Assembly (NCBI RefSeq): GCF_023101765.2
Contig: NC_064236.1
Span: forward strand, 21,264,571-21,328,570
DNA length: 64,000 bases
Direction of reading: 5' to 3'
Source: Spodoptera frugiperda
Lineage: Eukaryota; Arthropoda; Insecta; Lepidoptera; Noctuidae
Shown here: positions 10,901 to 21,555 of the stretch, piece after piece
Position numbering within the stretch: the first letter of the stretch is position 1
Layout: each line of letters begins with the position of its first letter
Translations under genes and position numbers: made by a program
Notes under the pieces: generated by a model
The model's database searches: none
What the model was told of the DNA's origin: nothing
Seen by the model: only the letters and a program-made list of their open reading frames with translations

Positions 10901-13900
10901 AACCTAGCGGTACTGACAGACAAACTAACGGATCATTCCATTTTTACCCGACTGCCAAGGAAGGGTTATGTTTTTCGCGCGTATCTTGTATGTATGAGCC
11001 TAATATTCTTTATTACCTCATTTTTACCCGACTGCCAAGGAAGGGTTATGTTTTTCGCGCGTATCTTGTATGTATGAGCCTAATATTCTTTATTACCTCA
11101 TTTCTTCGAAACGGCTTGATGGATTTCGACAATCAGGGTATCGTTGGATTCGTCTTAATTACCCAAGTGTTATTAGATATGTGACGTAAAACAAAAACCA
11201 ACATGGCGGCCGTGAGGCGCCCTAGATAGGAGTAAAAAAAAAAAAATTTTTTTTATTTGCTACAATATGGGTATCAAATTAAAGAGCTCATCATGAGGAT
11301 TCCAAAATGGTATATCACTGACATATAGAAAAAAATACTATGTGCAATTATGTACTTTATTATCCAAACTAAATACTCGTATAGGTACTACGCGACGCGA
11401 TTGACTAGCGGTGTCTGAACTTAAAAGTGAAAAGTGATAATAAAAGTACGTCTTAACTAAATTATTTACAATGAATTTATTTATAAATAAAGGACTAGCG
11501 ACCCGCCCTCGCTTTGCTGAACGTTAAATAAGGAATCTATCTACATAGTCGTTTACCTATAGCCCATGCGACGCGTCAACTGTAAAGACCGTTTTTTGTC
11601 TAAAACTAGTAGAAATTTTGAAACAGTGTAAAGAGCAAATTTTATCTTCATTTAATGTAGAAAATTAATAGACTATTTAAAAGGATAAGGATTAATACTA
11701 TTACGGACAAAAACCCCTCACAATAAAAGATCCAAAAAAAAAAAAATTAAATAGTCCACACGACGAAAATTCTTTTAAAGAATTAGACCGTTTACGAAAT
11801 TTGTAAATAGTAAATTTTACTGCCCTTAATCCTTCTTCTTTTTCTAATTCCTTTACTCTCTTTGTGTTACGCAATCAATCTAAAATAACTGGATCGACGT
11901 GTGTTATTTTTTTATTATCTTGGTATTGGAAGTAGTTCTCTCGTGTCGCGGGTGAAATCTTAAGAAACACATAGCCGTATTATAACTAACTAAAAAGTGT
12001 TAAATAAAAATAAATAAATTTAAAAAATTAAAAAACCCGACTGCATAAAAAACACTTTAAATAAAAACTGAAAAGTAAAAAACAAGCTTAGTCTAAAAGT
12101 GTAGATAGCAATGCTATTACCATAAAATTAAATAATTTCATAATCAATACACAAAAAATAATAATCTTATGCGAAACATAATTGAGTGCAACAGTCGGGA
12201 CCCATTAAATAAACTAGACTAAAATCATTCAATATGGGTCCCGACTGTTGCACTCAATAGGCTTATTATTTTTTGTGTATTGATTATGAAATTATTTAAT
12301 TTTATGGTAATAGCATTGCTATCTACACTTTTAGACTAAGCTTGTTTTTTACTTTTCAGTTTTTATTTAAAGTGTTTTTTATGCAGTCGGGTTTTTTAAT
12401 TTTTTAAATTTATTTATTTTTATTACGTTTCAAAAGTCCCTAAATGTTTTTTTTTATTGGGATAAGCCCGCCACAACCTCCCATACCGCTGCAACTCCTG
12501 TAAGCCAGGATCTACAGTAGATACAAACATGAAAACACCGGAGCACTGAATTCCGGCGCGTCCCAGGGAAATGAATGACTGTCTTGGATCCCGCTACGAA
12601 ACAAATCAGAAGATGTTATTCGTTTATATTAGTTTCCACTTCCCTCGGTGAATTTAATGCAGGAGACAGAATGACTTAAGCCTTAAGGCACAAAAGAGAC
12701 TACACAACTGTGAGAAGCCCAGTCGCCAAGCACCACGGAAATTTTACTTAAAACTAAAATACTAAATGCGTTTGTTTGAACACATTCCAATCTTCTTCTA
12801 TGGCTTTTATTCTCGCTTTAACATAACTTGCTGTCAATCGCTGTTTAGGACACTTTTTTATGTTAACTTGCGCTTTCCGTATCGTATTAGCCACATCTTC
12901 TAACGTAGATAAATATTTGGATTATTCTTGAGTTGGCGACGTCATTTTCCACAATTAAATACGTAAAAGTTCACGTAAAACACTTCGTATAAAAGTTTAA
13001 TATGTTGCAATTTGTTATATTTCTATAAATAGCTTCATTCACTAATTTACTTGTAAACAAGTTGAATCCTTATCTAAGGAATGCGGCGGCTCGTTATGGA
13101 CCATATGTTTATTGTAGTAAGGGTTCAGTTTGTTTGCACTATTGAGGTGTTTTAGAAAAAAACAACAAACGTCTTCACTTGATGATGATTTATTTGCGAC
13201 TAGGGAATCATTACAATGCTCGTATTAATATGTTGAACTGGACAGATAGGTTTTATGGGGTGCAAAAGTTAATCGATTACGTTCGCCCCATCGCAACATC
13301 CTACTGAAGCAGTCTTTAGCTAAATTCTCTAGTCCGGCGCGGGTATTTGATTGTATTAACAAAAGGCCATCATCCGCATATCCAGTCAATGTACAACCAG
13401 AAGGAAGGGGGGTCGCGAGCAAATCATCAAACCCTAAATTCCACAGATACGGGCCAATAACCGAGCCCTGAGGACATCCCATTGACAACGACTTTGACCG
13501 AGAAAAATTACCAAGTTTCAGTTTTACAGAAGCGTGAAGAAAATAAGTGTATATTAGTTTGTATATGTTACTAAAGCAACCACGACCTTTCAGTTTAAGG
13601 AGTAGCATTGGCCACCACGTATTATCAAAGGCACCGGAAATGTCTAGAAAAATGCCTACTACATATTTTTGCTCAGATGAAGTCACTATGGTTCGCACAG
13701 AGAGTGCCGCGTCTACAGTAGATTTACCCACAGTAAAACCAAATTGATTATTGTGAAATTTCGGTCCACCGGGCAGCAAACGAGGAACGATAAGCCGCTC
13801 AAGGAGTTTTCCTAATGATGGTAAAAGCGTAATAGGCCGGTATGACTTAGGGTCATCGGGTAGTTTATTTCCATTCTTAGGTATTATGCGAATGAATCCA

Positions 13901-16900
13901 CGTCGCCATATACGACGAAAGACACCCTCCGCTATACAACGATTAAAGACAGACAGGACGGCATCAGCCGCAGATTTGCATGCTTCTAAAGCTAATCATT
14001 TTATTTGAATGGTTATCATTTTATTTGAAACTTTATCCTCACCAGACGATTTATTTAAAGGCAACGTTTTAATAACAGTTACGAGCTCATTGATGGAAGG
14101 TAGATTAGACACCGGTGAATCAGGCAGTATAGCTGCCCACGACCTAATCTGTTGATGATAATCATTGTCTGTCTCGGATACATCGTCAGGGATGAGTTCA
14201 TCGAGTAGAACTTCCGTTGTCTCCTCAATACCAGTGGTGTGAACATTGTTGACTTTTATGTTCTGTACGAACGCCAGATGGACGAATCTGTTGGCTTTGA
14301 ACTCATGGTACAGAGGCGACCACGGACCCTCGCTATCCAGCCTCTGCACTACTCTCCGCAACAGGTTACCCTTAGCTTTCTCCACTGAATCCCTATAGCA
14401 TGACCTGGCAACTCTAAACGCAATTAATGCTTCATCAAATGCAAAACCAGTAACTTTACGTTTCTTTAGTCTATTTAATTGTTTGCACGCTCTACGAAAG
14501 CATTTACGTTGTTCGACTAGATAATTATTCCACCAGTCACATCTGCGCGTACTGGTCAAGGATCCGCGACCAAACGCAATGTCGGCACAGTAAGTAAAAG
14601 TATCCGACATGATTTCAGCACCTTCTTCGGCCGAAAGGTCTCTGCGAGTAAAGTCTGTGGCCTGAGATGCAAATAATAAGCTAAAGAAGTTCCAGTCCGC
14701 GCCCTTAGTTTTATATCTAAAGCCACTACTGCAAAGTGTTGGACTCTAGAGTAATCCCGAGACAAACTCGTACACGATCAGGCGATTGTCACCTACATGA
14801 CGCATCCGGTAGGACACGCCACCTATCCAAGCTAACGTTCGAAAAGAAAGTGTGACGTCAATACAAGATTCGCCCATTTGGCTGTAAAAAGTACTTGGTG
14901 CATCAGGGGTGTTGTATTCTTCAACGGCACAACGCCGCTCCATGTCAGTAGCCCTAACTTTGCCATACCACAAGGATGAAGACGCATTAACGTCGGCGCC
15001 AATTATAATTTTGGAGCCTGCAAGCGACTGCAAGACGTGACGAAGGTGATGAATGTGAGGAGTAACTGAGTCAGAATATTGAAAGTAACAGCTCACAGCG
15101 TAAAGTTTAAAGTTTTTGGCAATCTCCGCCACGGCACAGTGTGACGTCATTAAATTAGTTATAGATGTTACTGTGAAATTAGGTGATCTCGTGGCGTAAA
15201 TTCCAGCTCGCGACCTACTGTTCAGCTGCACTACCCTGTGCCTGTGTTCTTGAACAAGTACAATGTCAAGCTGATAGTCGACTATTAGTTTATCTAACTC
15301 GGACGTCGCAACCCTGTTGTTATGTAGATTTAGTTGTCCTATAGTCAACCTATCCATATTATTACATATTTAATAAGTTGTGTTTAATATGAGTTGTTCG
15401 AGTTTAGCTTTGTAGGTGCCACACTCAGGCGAACCATAACGGTGGTCGTGAGGTTTTTTGAAACGTTTGCACGCCACGAATGTTGGAACAAAATTTTTAT
15501 TTTTTATATGAGGGCAGTTGTCTGTTTCATGCGCCTCAGCACAATTACCGCAGGTGGGTGTTTTAACCGTACAATGTTTCCTTACGTGGCCGAACTGCTG
15601 ACACAAGTGGCATTTAACTATTTCAATCAATGAAAAGTTTGTCTTTTGTGGAAACTAAGTGTTTAAGAATATTAGCGTCTATTTCAACGCCTATCCACTT
15701 TCGCCCATTATGTAATGTATATAGATTTAATAAAATCTTGCTCCTTAACTTCGAATTCCCCACTAATGTTTTGACGGTAAAGGGAGGTCAAAAATGCGGC
15801 GTCCTCCATAGAACCAGGGACGTCCTTGACGAGGATACGCGGCCTACGACCTTTTGGTTTTTCCAAACGCAAACCGGCGGTAGGAATCGCTGCTACGGAC
15901 TCAAGTTTTTTTATTTGCTGCTCGTTAGCAACGCGCAATACGACGCCCGACTTCGTGATTTTTTTTACTCCTACAATTTGAAAACCATCGTCCCTAAAGG
16001 TTTATTGAAATAAATGCATTGAGTTTGTTTTATGTACCTACGTGATTTTTACGCGGTCATTTACCATAGGGTGATCTATCTACCCCGTCCCAAAAAGATC
16101 CTTATTGGCAGTCTGAGTTTCTAATTTCGAAATTGTCTCTAATAAAATACCCTAAAATAAAATTTTAAATAATATAATAAACTGACCTATTTCATCAATC
16201 TCGTCATTTTCGTTCCAGTTATGATGATTTGATAACTGTACACAAATCGAAGACCGGGGAGGTGTCTTCACAGGTTTGGAAACATCCTCCTCTGACGTCG
16301 GTACCACCACATAGAGTGAGGAAACCTTGGAGAATTCATTTCTTGCTAGAATTTGATTTACCATCGATTTTATATCATGTTTACCGTACAGATTGTCAAT
16401 GACAACTACTGGTTCCTTGTTCCTCATTCTCTCTCTTCGCATATTATAGCTTTCGGTTTGGTTCTGCTGAGACAGTCTGTATACAATGTATCGATGCCCG
16501 TGTGTTGTGCCATGGCTATGGTCCCTCAAGTCCGTATAGTGGCTCGTGTCGCTGCCCACGCTCACTGATCTATTACTATTACTAAAACATAATTAAACTG
16601 ATATTTGAAAAGTAAAACTAATGATGCGGGGACCAACGACGTCATTATTCGAAAGAAATGAACAACAATACGTAAAATTGGGAACTCTACTGTGTAATTC
16701 ACTGCTGTTAAATACACACCGATAACGATACTTTGCAGGAAATAAAATATGCTATTATTCAATTTCAATTTCAGCCATGATCGTCCCACTGCAGGGCAAC
16801 GGCCTTCCTACCCTTTCCCTTGCTACTATAATACCTATAGTTTTTATACAAAATACCACATTCAAGAGAAACTAAGGAAGCCTGTTGAAATGTGAATCGT

Positions 16901-17480
16901 AAGCATCATCATCAACAACCAATGCTGAGTAAAGGAGAAGGTTTGAGCATTAATCACCACGTTTGCTCAAGGCGGATTGGCGATTTCAAACTTACCTATA
17001 ATCTATAAGTATAAGCTCAGGTTTCTTCACGATATTTTCCTTCACCCTTTGACAGTAGTGTCTAAATTACCTTAGAAAGAACATATAACTAGGAAAAAGA
17101 CATATTAGTACTTGCCGTTCGTAGATTTCAAACCTGAACCCTCATGCATGAGATGAGTCGTCCTCATTTCTTGACCCTCAGAGCTACAATGATAAGTTCG
17201 ACACGAAAATAAAATCGAGCATACCATATCATTATCTCTTCATCGCTGGAGTCATCCGAAGTATAAGCAGGTTGCTTTGTCTGTGTACTACTATATCTAT
17301 CAGGTACGTAACAGTACAAATAATGTTTTGAACCCGTTATTTGATAATTACTATCCAAATAAGATATCACTTTAATATTTTCTTCTGAACTTGAGCTCAA
17401 GGATAGTGACGATTCGCTTTGTGCGATCAGGACTGGATCAAAACTGTCTTGGGTGGAGCTTTCCATGATGTAGCAGACAT
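6857..17480 (-). CDS. Unrecognised Cys/Lys/Pro/Glu-rich protein (five exons, 844 residues)
   Basis: Exons on the minus strand: 17480-17225, 16581-16187, 10650-10258, 8484-8110, 7986-6857. From ATG 17466-17464 they sum to 2535 bases (844 residues plus TAA), with consistent phases (2, then 1, 1, 1). The protein starts with a Ser-rich acidic segment, continues with a helix-rich Lys/Glu segment (about residues 215-345) and a Cys-containing segment (MCGCCPEKFKQMLKQALAEK), and ends in a long tail with repeated short Cys clusters (CTCSGKKK, CPCELFP, CQCCNC, CDCEDKK, CECPCQDPEPEPELEP, CKCDEKKKKKKKAKK, CECP). No signal peptide or membrane helix is evident. I do not recognise the family. The five-exon phase fit makes a real gene very likely; function is unknown. 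Coding could extend 5' of 17480. Confidence 0.72.
8110..8484 (-). CDS. Unrecognised Cys/Lys-rich gene, exon 4
   Basis: Acceptor tgtttttatag; donor gtattt at 8109. Phase 1 both sides. Seven or more cysteines, among them CPIRADCRP and MCGCCPEKFKQMLKQ. Confidence 0.7.
8533..9617. mobile_element. Inverted-repeat element related to 34772-35168, interrupted and truncated
   Basis: Left end acagggtgactttgaattcg matches the ends of the 34772-35168 element, and 8640-8830 matches its interior in reverse. The element is split by the insertion at 8834-9604; the remainder (ttgttttgtgtc) resumes at 9605 and is cut off by R1-type sequence. Confidence 0.6.
8834..9604. mobile_element. Inverted-repeat DNA element (about 115-bp ends)
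   Basis: Ends aggagaatgctcac and tgagcattctcct, with long inverted ends (8834-8955 against 9490-9604) that share cccaggcccggcgcaaac. No transposase frame. Sits in the intron 8485-10257. Confidence 0.7.
9617..10055 (+). mobile_element. 3' end of an R1-type retrotransposon
   Basis: Parallel to 41080-41455: a frame ending in the C-terminal Arg/Ser-rich tail, then the 3' UTR (cggagctgcggactacctag, catcc-type tail) and an A run. Heavily 5'-truncated. Confidence 0.7.
10258..10650 (-). CDS. Unrecognised Cys/Lys-rich gene, exon 3 (helical, basic)
   Basis: Acceptor ttataatttacag; donor gtaacg at 10257. Phase 1 on both sides, so the exon could be skipped without a frame change. Rich in Lys/Glu (MIKMLNKHIKKEMVEK, LLIEKREKATKNK), a likely alpha-helix or coiled coil. 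Confidence 0.68.
10939..11098. repeat. 80-bp perfect tandem duplication
   Basis: Two consecutive 80-base units (10939-11018 and 11019-11098), starting catttttacccgactgcc, identical by eye. Within a longer lepidopteran-type repeat, in an intron. Confidence 0.88.
11220..12000. other. AT-rich intron stretch
   Basis: Old repeat remnants (a Lepidoptera-type ggactagcgacccgccctcg segment at 11491) but no gene. Confidence 0.4.
12003..12424. repeat. 0.4-kb palindrome (foldback element)
   Basis: Arms 12003-12204 and 12235-12424 are almost perfect reverse complements around a 30-base centre; the only clear difference is an indel of about 12 bases near 12165. Inner ends attgagtgcaacagtcggga and its reverse. 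No frame. Confidence 0.85.
12440..12767 (-). mobile_element. 3' tail of the second R1-like family
   Basis: Matches 62775-63055 and, in reverse, 57840-58050 (gtcgccaagcaccacggaaa, caggagacagaatgacttaa). Probably the displaced 3' part of the element at 13195-15960. Confidence 0.65.
12768..12945 (-). pseudogene. Fragment of an LTR-retrotransposon gag (BEL/Pao-like)
   Basis: The minus-strand frame reads MTSPTQE, a stop, then SKYLSTLEDVANTIRKAQ ... RLTASYVKARIKAIEEDWNV. The last part resembles the N-terminal helical region of BEL/Pao gag proteins (YxxxRxxxLEExWxxF). Short and broken. Confidence 0.4.
13195..15960 (-). mobile_element. Decayed R1-like non-LTR retrotransposon (gag, endonuclease, reverse transcriptase)
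   Basis: Reading down the minus strand: gag fragments 15938-15708 and 15630-15370 with zinc knuckles (CHLCQQFGHVRKHC, CGNCAEAHETDNC); apurinic-type endonuclease 15357-14746 (IGQLNLHNNRVATSEL, IIIGADVNASSSLWYG); then RT from 14610 with RPITLLPSLGKLLERL, GCPQGSVIGPYLWN and an intact YADD active-site box near 13380. Frameshifts break ORF1 and ORF2, the usual SDH of the endonuclease reads GDN, and the C-terminal zinc domain is missing. Lies inside intron 10651-16186 of the unrecognised gene, on the same strand. Dead copy. Confidence 0.85.
16187..16581 (-). CDS. Unrecognised Cys/Lys-rich gene, exon 2
   Basis: Acceptor tatgttttag; donor gtcagt at 16186. One base completes TGT (Cys), then NSNRSVSVGSDTSHY. 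Contains PVVVIDNLYGKHDIKS and SSLYVVVPTSEED. Acidic end NENDEIDEI. Confidence 0.68.
16775..17165. repeat. Old interspersed repeat filling an intron
   Basis: gtttgctcaaggcggattgg, caggtttcttcacgatattt and cctcatgcatgagatgagtc recall an abundant lepidopteran repeat. It fills most of intron 16582-17224. Confidence 0.55.
17225..17480 (-). CDS. Unrecognised Cys/Lys-rich gene, exon 1 (start-containing)
   Basis: Acceptor-like cag precedes 17480; donor gtatgc starts at 17224. ATG at 17466 begins MESSTQDSF; residues SLSLSSSSEEN and SDDSSDEEI make it Ser- and acid-rich. The frame is also open up to the acceptor, so an upstream coding exon is possible. Ends two bases into a codon. Confidence 0.6.
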
Positions 17481-17699
17481 CTGAAATGAAGTGAAGTTGT
17501 ATTTGCTGTGTCTTGATGATAGTCTAAATCCAGAAGAACCAGTAAATCTAGACTCTATAAACATGTACGTATACCAATCAATGATATAAAAGGTAAAAAG
17601 TAACTGATGTTTTGCACCATGGAGATCAGTAGGTAGGTACCTACCTACATTGAAGTTTATTGTTGTACACGAAAAATTATCACGTTTCATTTAAATTAT

Positions 17700-18660
17700 T
17701 TTGTTAAATAAATAATCACATACCGTAACCTGTGCACTGCACATTTTGTCACATACCTGAATGGAACTGAATAATATTTACTGTTTCGTGTGTTCCTTAG
17801 CAAGCGTCGTCATTATTGGGAATAATTATGTGGTGATTCACATAATTGTTGTTAGATTATTTAGTTTTACAAACACAAACATTGTTTATGCCATGATTTC
17901 CTATATTTGTGACAGCGGACGTGTGCAAAGAGTATAATAAGTATAGGGCAAAGAGTATAACAAAGAGTATAATAAGTATGAGTATAATAACCCCCAAAGG
18001 GTTAGGGGAAGACATGTGTGCGTGTGCCAACTTCTCTAGGTTAACCTTTTAAATTTTAATCATTGAAAGAAGGTTATTTATGTGGTATCGGACATTAGTG
18101 GTTGGAGACGATAAACATCTATAAAATACAAAGTTAGATGACATCCGCACCGATATGTTTTTAGTTTAACTCTCGTATGATTTGACCTACATAATATATT
18201 CGCTTATGACTTCCAGATTGGCGGATGCTCTGCACGGAGCTTGTTAGTATTCAATAGAGAACCTTTATCACATTAGACGGTTCTCCAATATTATACTGTC
18301 GGAATTTTTTCTTGTATATTACAACAAAATAATATTTAATTTAAAATCTATGACGTTGTTTGGTTATAGAAAAAAGTAGGTACTCGTAATAAAACTAAGT
18401 AAACTCACACACTAGAAATCACTTTGATTGAACTGATGACTGATGAGTTTCAAGGTCAACCTCATCATTTGACCCAAAAAGTATCTAAGCTAGTAGTGTA
18501 TGGGGTATCATGGCGCATAGAATTTCATACTCTCTGCCATGGACCAAAGTGTCACATTACGTCAAAGAGTGTAATAAGTATCGCAGACAGCTGCGAAATT
18601 GATAGGATTTGTTTTGCTTTTTGAACAAATCCTACATCAAATTCGCAACTAATCTGCTGT
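17700..18660. other. Gap between the minus-strand gene and the plus-strand small gene
   Basis: A divergent-promoter position. AT-rich with short direct repeats of aaagagtataataagtat near 17930-17990. No exon supported. Confidence 0.35.
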
Positions 18661-18728
18661 AAATATACATGAAGCTAAAAAAAATTCAAAACAGTAATGA
18701 TATTTGAAAGATTAGAGAAGCCACAAGG

Positions 18729-18946
18729 ATGCCGTCCAGGTATCGTAGTTGGGCGACTGACAGGCTTAACGACCAGTACAGATTCTTATGTACTAGATGT
18801 ATTCCAAATTTTAAGCACAGTGGTTGTGGTGTGTTTCTGACCGACAGTTTCAGTCGAGTAGTGGGCAATACGAGCCACGTGGAGCCCAACTATGTTGTAC
18901 ATTTCGTAGAAAATTTGTACGATTCTTGTGCTGGATACAATTTGAG
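18729..18946 (+). CDS. Small membrane protein gene, exon 1
   Basis: Starts at ATG 18729, donor gtatta at 18947, ends two bases into a codon. Contains FLCTRCIPNFKHSGCGVF. Residues encoded from about 18845 are those kept in the broken duplicate. Confidence 0.6.
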
Positions 18947-20644
18947 GTATTATGACTTACTATTACTACTATAAATATTATACAATGTGATAGGGGTGGG
19001 ACTTCTAACCCGTTAAGGCTGAGTACTACATCTAATTTTATCGACAAAAAATAATAATATGGGGTGTTGAAACCCCAATTGAAAATATTGAAAAATAGCG
19101 ATTTTTTCTTTAAAAATAATTCAGAAATGATGTTTTTTCTCATCAAAACATTATCAAACATATGAAAAGAGTAATAAATTAGTTAGCCAAGGTTATATTT
19201 AGCTACCGTTTGTCGTTTTTTTTTGTTTCTACGACGCATAAAACCTTTGATATCACATAAAGTTAATATTAAAATAGCCATAATTTTTAGGGCGAGTGGG
19301 TTCAACACCCCATATTTTTTTTGTCGATACAATTAGATGTAGTACTCAGCCGTAACGGGTTAGAAGTTTCACCCCTATCACATTGTAGCTATTCATTTCA
19401 GTGTACGTTACTTATGTGTATAGTTAGGAACAGTGCAATGGTTCAATAAACTTAGCTGATGTTTAGCTAGAATTGTGGATAAAAACACAGCTTTTACGTT
19501 TTCTGATAGACTAACTTATAAATGAAATATATAAATCTTCGACTCATGTTAATTTAAATTTTTTTTATAAAGCGACATCTTTTAGGCCAGACCCGCACTA
19601 CTACGATTATTTCGTACAGTTGAGCCCATCTAAGTAGTTCATTGGCAAACTTATAGATGTAGTTATAAACAAAATTTTACATGGTTTCACGCTATTTATT
19701 TCAGTGTTGGCAGTAACGTTTCTTCAGTTATGTTAGACGAACGACTGTTGATGTTGAGTAAAAATATTAAAAAAGTAAAAAACTTCTAAGTAACAAGGTG
19801 TTGTTATAACTGATATTCAGACTAAATAATGCAATTGTCAGAAACTGGGCAACAGCTCTTTTTGACAACTCTTAACTTTTTAACCTGTGGTGCCCAACAC
19901 GCCTGCTAAGCGTGGATATTATGAAAAATGTTTTCAGACGAAGTGCTTCGTCCGGTAATGGACTGTCACATGCTACTTATAATAGATTATTATTGATGTT
20001 TATTACAGGTACTGCCCATTAAGAGGATTCGTCACACACAGCAAGGACAACTACTTCAGTCGCACGGTGAAAGACATTGCTACCCTTCTATGCTTCCTGT
20101 TTGCAAACTTTGTCGTGTTCCTCGCTATTGTGGCCAAAACTATGGTACATATGTATTTCGCAGTGTGCATGACTGTTGACTGGATTACAAAGTAAGTTTA
20201 ATATGGATCTTATTACCTAAGTAGGAGAGTCTATTACTGATTAATTATTTATTCCGTAGCTTGTGCTGTTTTAATGGAATTATTTTCCGAACCACAAATA
20301 ACATTAAAATCCCATTAAAAATCGTGAACTTATTTATTGATTTAAGATTAAGCTTGGTCTCATTAATGTTCTACCTAGATAAACTTGCAGGAAAAACTAT
20401 TTGTTTGTGATTTAACAGATGAGAAAACGCCACGATGTTAATGCCTTCAAGGACTACAAAGGTGTATTTCTTTTTCAATTACAGATTCAAATGTTTTATT
20501 CCAGGACAATCTTACCAAGACTGTCCACGGAAGAGTTATTCCCAGTATCAATGCCCAAACCTAAAAGACTACGCCGCAATTGCTATCCAGCACGGAGAAC
20601 CAAGGTACCAATACCTTGGCTCTCCCTCCTCACAAAGCCAGTAA
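18729..20644 (+). CDS. Unrecognised small membrane protein (three exons, 186 residues)
   Basis: Exons 18729-18946, 20009-20191 and 20485-20644 join in phase (561 bases). The ATG at 18729 has an in-frame TGA shortly upstream, so this start is favoured. The N-terminal ~75 residues hold four cysteines and begin MPSRYRSWATDRLNDQYRF; the middle exon has a long hydrophobic run (TLLCFLFANFVVFLAIV ... MYFAVCM), one or two membrane helices; the last exon is Cys/Tyr/Gln-rich (YQDCPRKSYSQYQCPNLKDY). AATAAA follows at 20688-20693. I do not recognise the family. A second acceptor 20 bases downstream would give a different C-terminus. A broken copy of exon 1 and intron 1 lies at 24165-25835. Confidence 0.6.
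18983..19386. mobile_element. Inverted-repeat element with TA duplication in intron 1
   Basis: Ends caatgtgataggggtgg and its reverse, inverted arms of about 90 bases carrying gtagtactcagcc and atattttttttgtcgat, flanked by TA on both sides. A Tc1/mariner-type MITE by that signature. Not present at the matching place in the broken duplicate (24230-24480). Confidence 0.7.
20009..20191 (+). CDS. Small membrane protein gene, exon 2 (membrane segment)
   Basis: Acceptor gtttattacag, donor gtaagt at 20192. Encodes YCPLRGFVTHSKDNYFSRTV and the hydrophobic core. If the donor were not used, the frame would end at the TAA inside it. Confidence 0.62.
20485..20644 (+). CDS. Small membrane protein gene, exon 3
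   Basis: Acceptor preceded by a good pyrimidine tract (ttctttttcaattacag). One base completes AAA, then FKCFIPGQSYQDCP through QYLGSPSSQSQ and TAA 20642-20644. Rejecting it in favour of the acceptor at 20504 gives a Pro/Arg-rich end stopping at 20667. Confidence 0.55.
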
Positions 20645-20687
20645 ATAAGTATGGCAATTGTATGTGAAAAATAATGATAACGTAACT

Positions 20688-20693
20688 AATAAA
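20688..20693 (+). promoter_or_regulatory. Candidate poly(A) signal of the small membrane protein gene
   Basis: AATAAA 44 bases after the stop codon. Confidence 0.45.
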
Positions 20694-20722
20694 ATATTAA
20701 ACCTTGTGTGTGTTATTACTGC

Positions 20723-21027
20723 CACGGCCTTTTATAGTAGGCAGAGATGCACAATGCACATTACGGCACGAAATGTCACTGTGTACGGTGGCATTACGTG
20801 CCGTAATGTGCACACACTTATCATCATTATTTGTGTTATAAGTTCCTTGCAGTAGGGGGTGAGCCTATTGCCATATACTGGGCACAATTTTATTCCAGAC
20901 TACTAACTAATTCTGAGAATTTTTCGAAAAGCCGAAAAAGCGCAACAATACTGTGTCCGACCTGGGAATCGAACCCGAGAACTTTGCCCGGCAGACTTGC
21001 GACCACTCGACCGACGAGGCAGTCCAC
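20723..21027 (-). mobile_element. tRNA-headed SINE, type 1
   Basis: Reverse of the full copy at 36446-36740, including the B box (gggaatcgaacccgag) and the A-box end (gcgaccactcgaccgacgag). Confidence 0.78.
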
Positions 21028-21555
21028 CTTGTGTGTCATCAGCTTTATTGTACTTTTCTTATTCAACGTTAGCATTGGCCAGTTTCCGTCCACTGCTGGA
21101 CACAGGCATTATTGAAATTACACTGTTTTCACTCTATTACTCCAATCTGTCTTTTATATTTCATTCACAATTCCAACCTTATTCCGTAGCAATACGGGTG
21201 ACAACGGCCTGTCACCGCTGCCCGTAGCTTGTTGCTGCGCCGCGCGGAGTGCACCGCGTGCGTCTAGCTTCTGTTCCAACACTATAAAGAATCAACAATA
21301 TCACCACGTTACTCTCTAAAATTTTACCTTTCCATACGCCGAAAGAATTTTGAAAATAGCTGCATTTTGAGTTGATACATTAAAGCCGCGCGGTTGAACT
21401 AGCCACGGGTAGGATGGCGCATGCGCGAACACTCAGCCACGGCGCGGCGATGTTCAGTAGAGTGCTGCCTTAACATTGCGCCTTTTGTGTCGCGAAGGTG
21501 TCAGCAGCCTTCTAGGTTCATATTAAATACATATTAGATGAAATATATTACATTG

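Noticed and set aside
20419..20461. Possible extra exon of the small membrane-protein gene
   Set aside because: Although framed by ag and gt, joining it in phase gives an immediate TGA.
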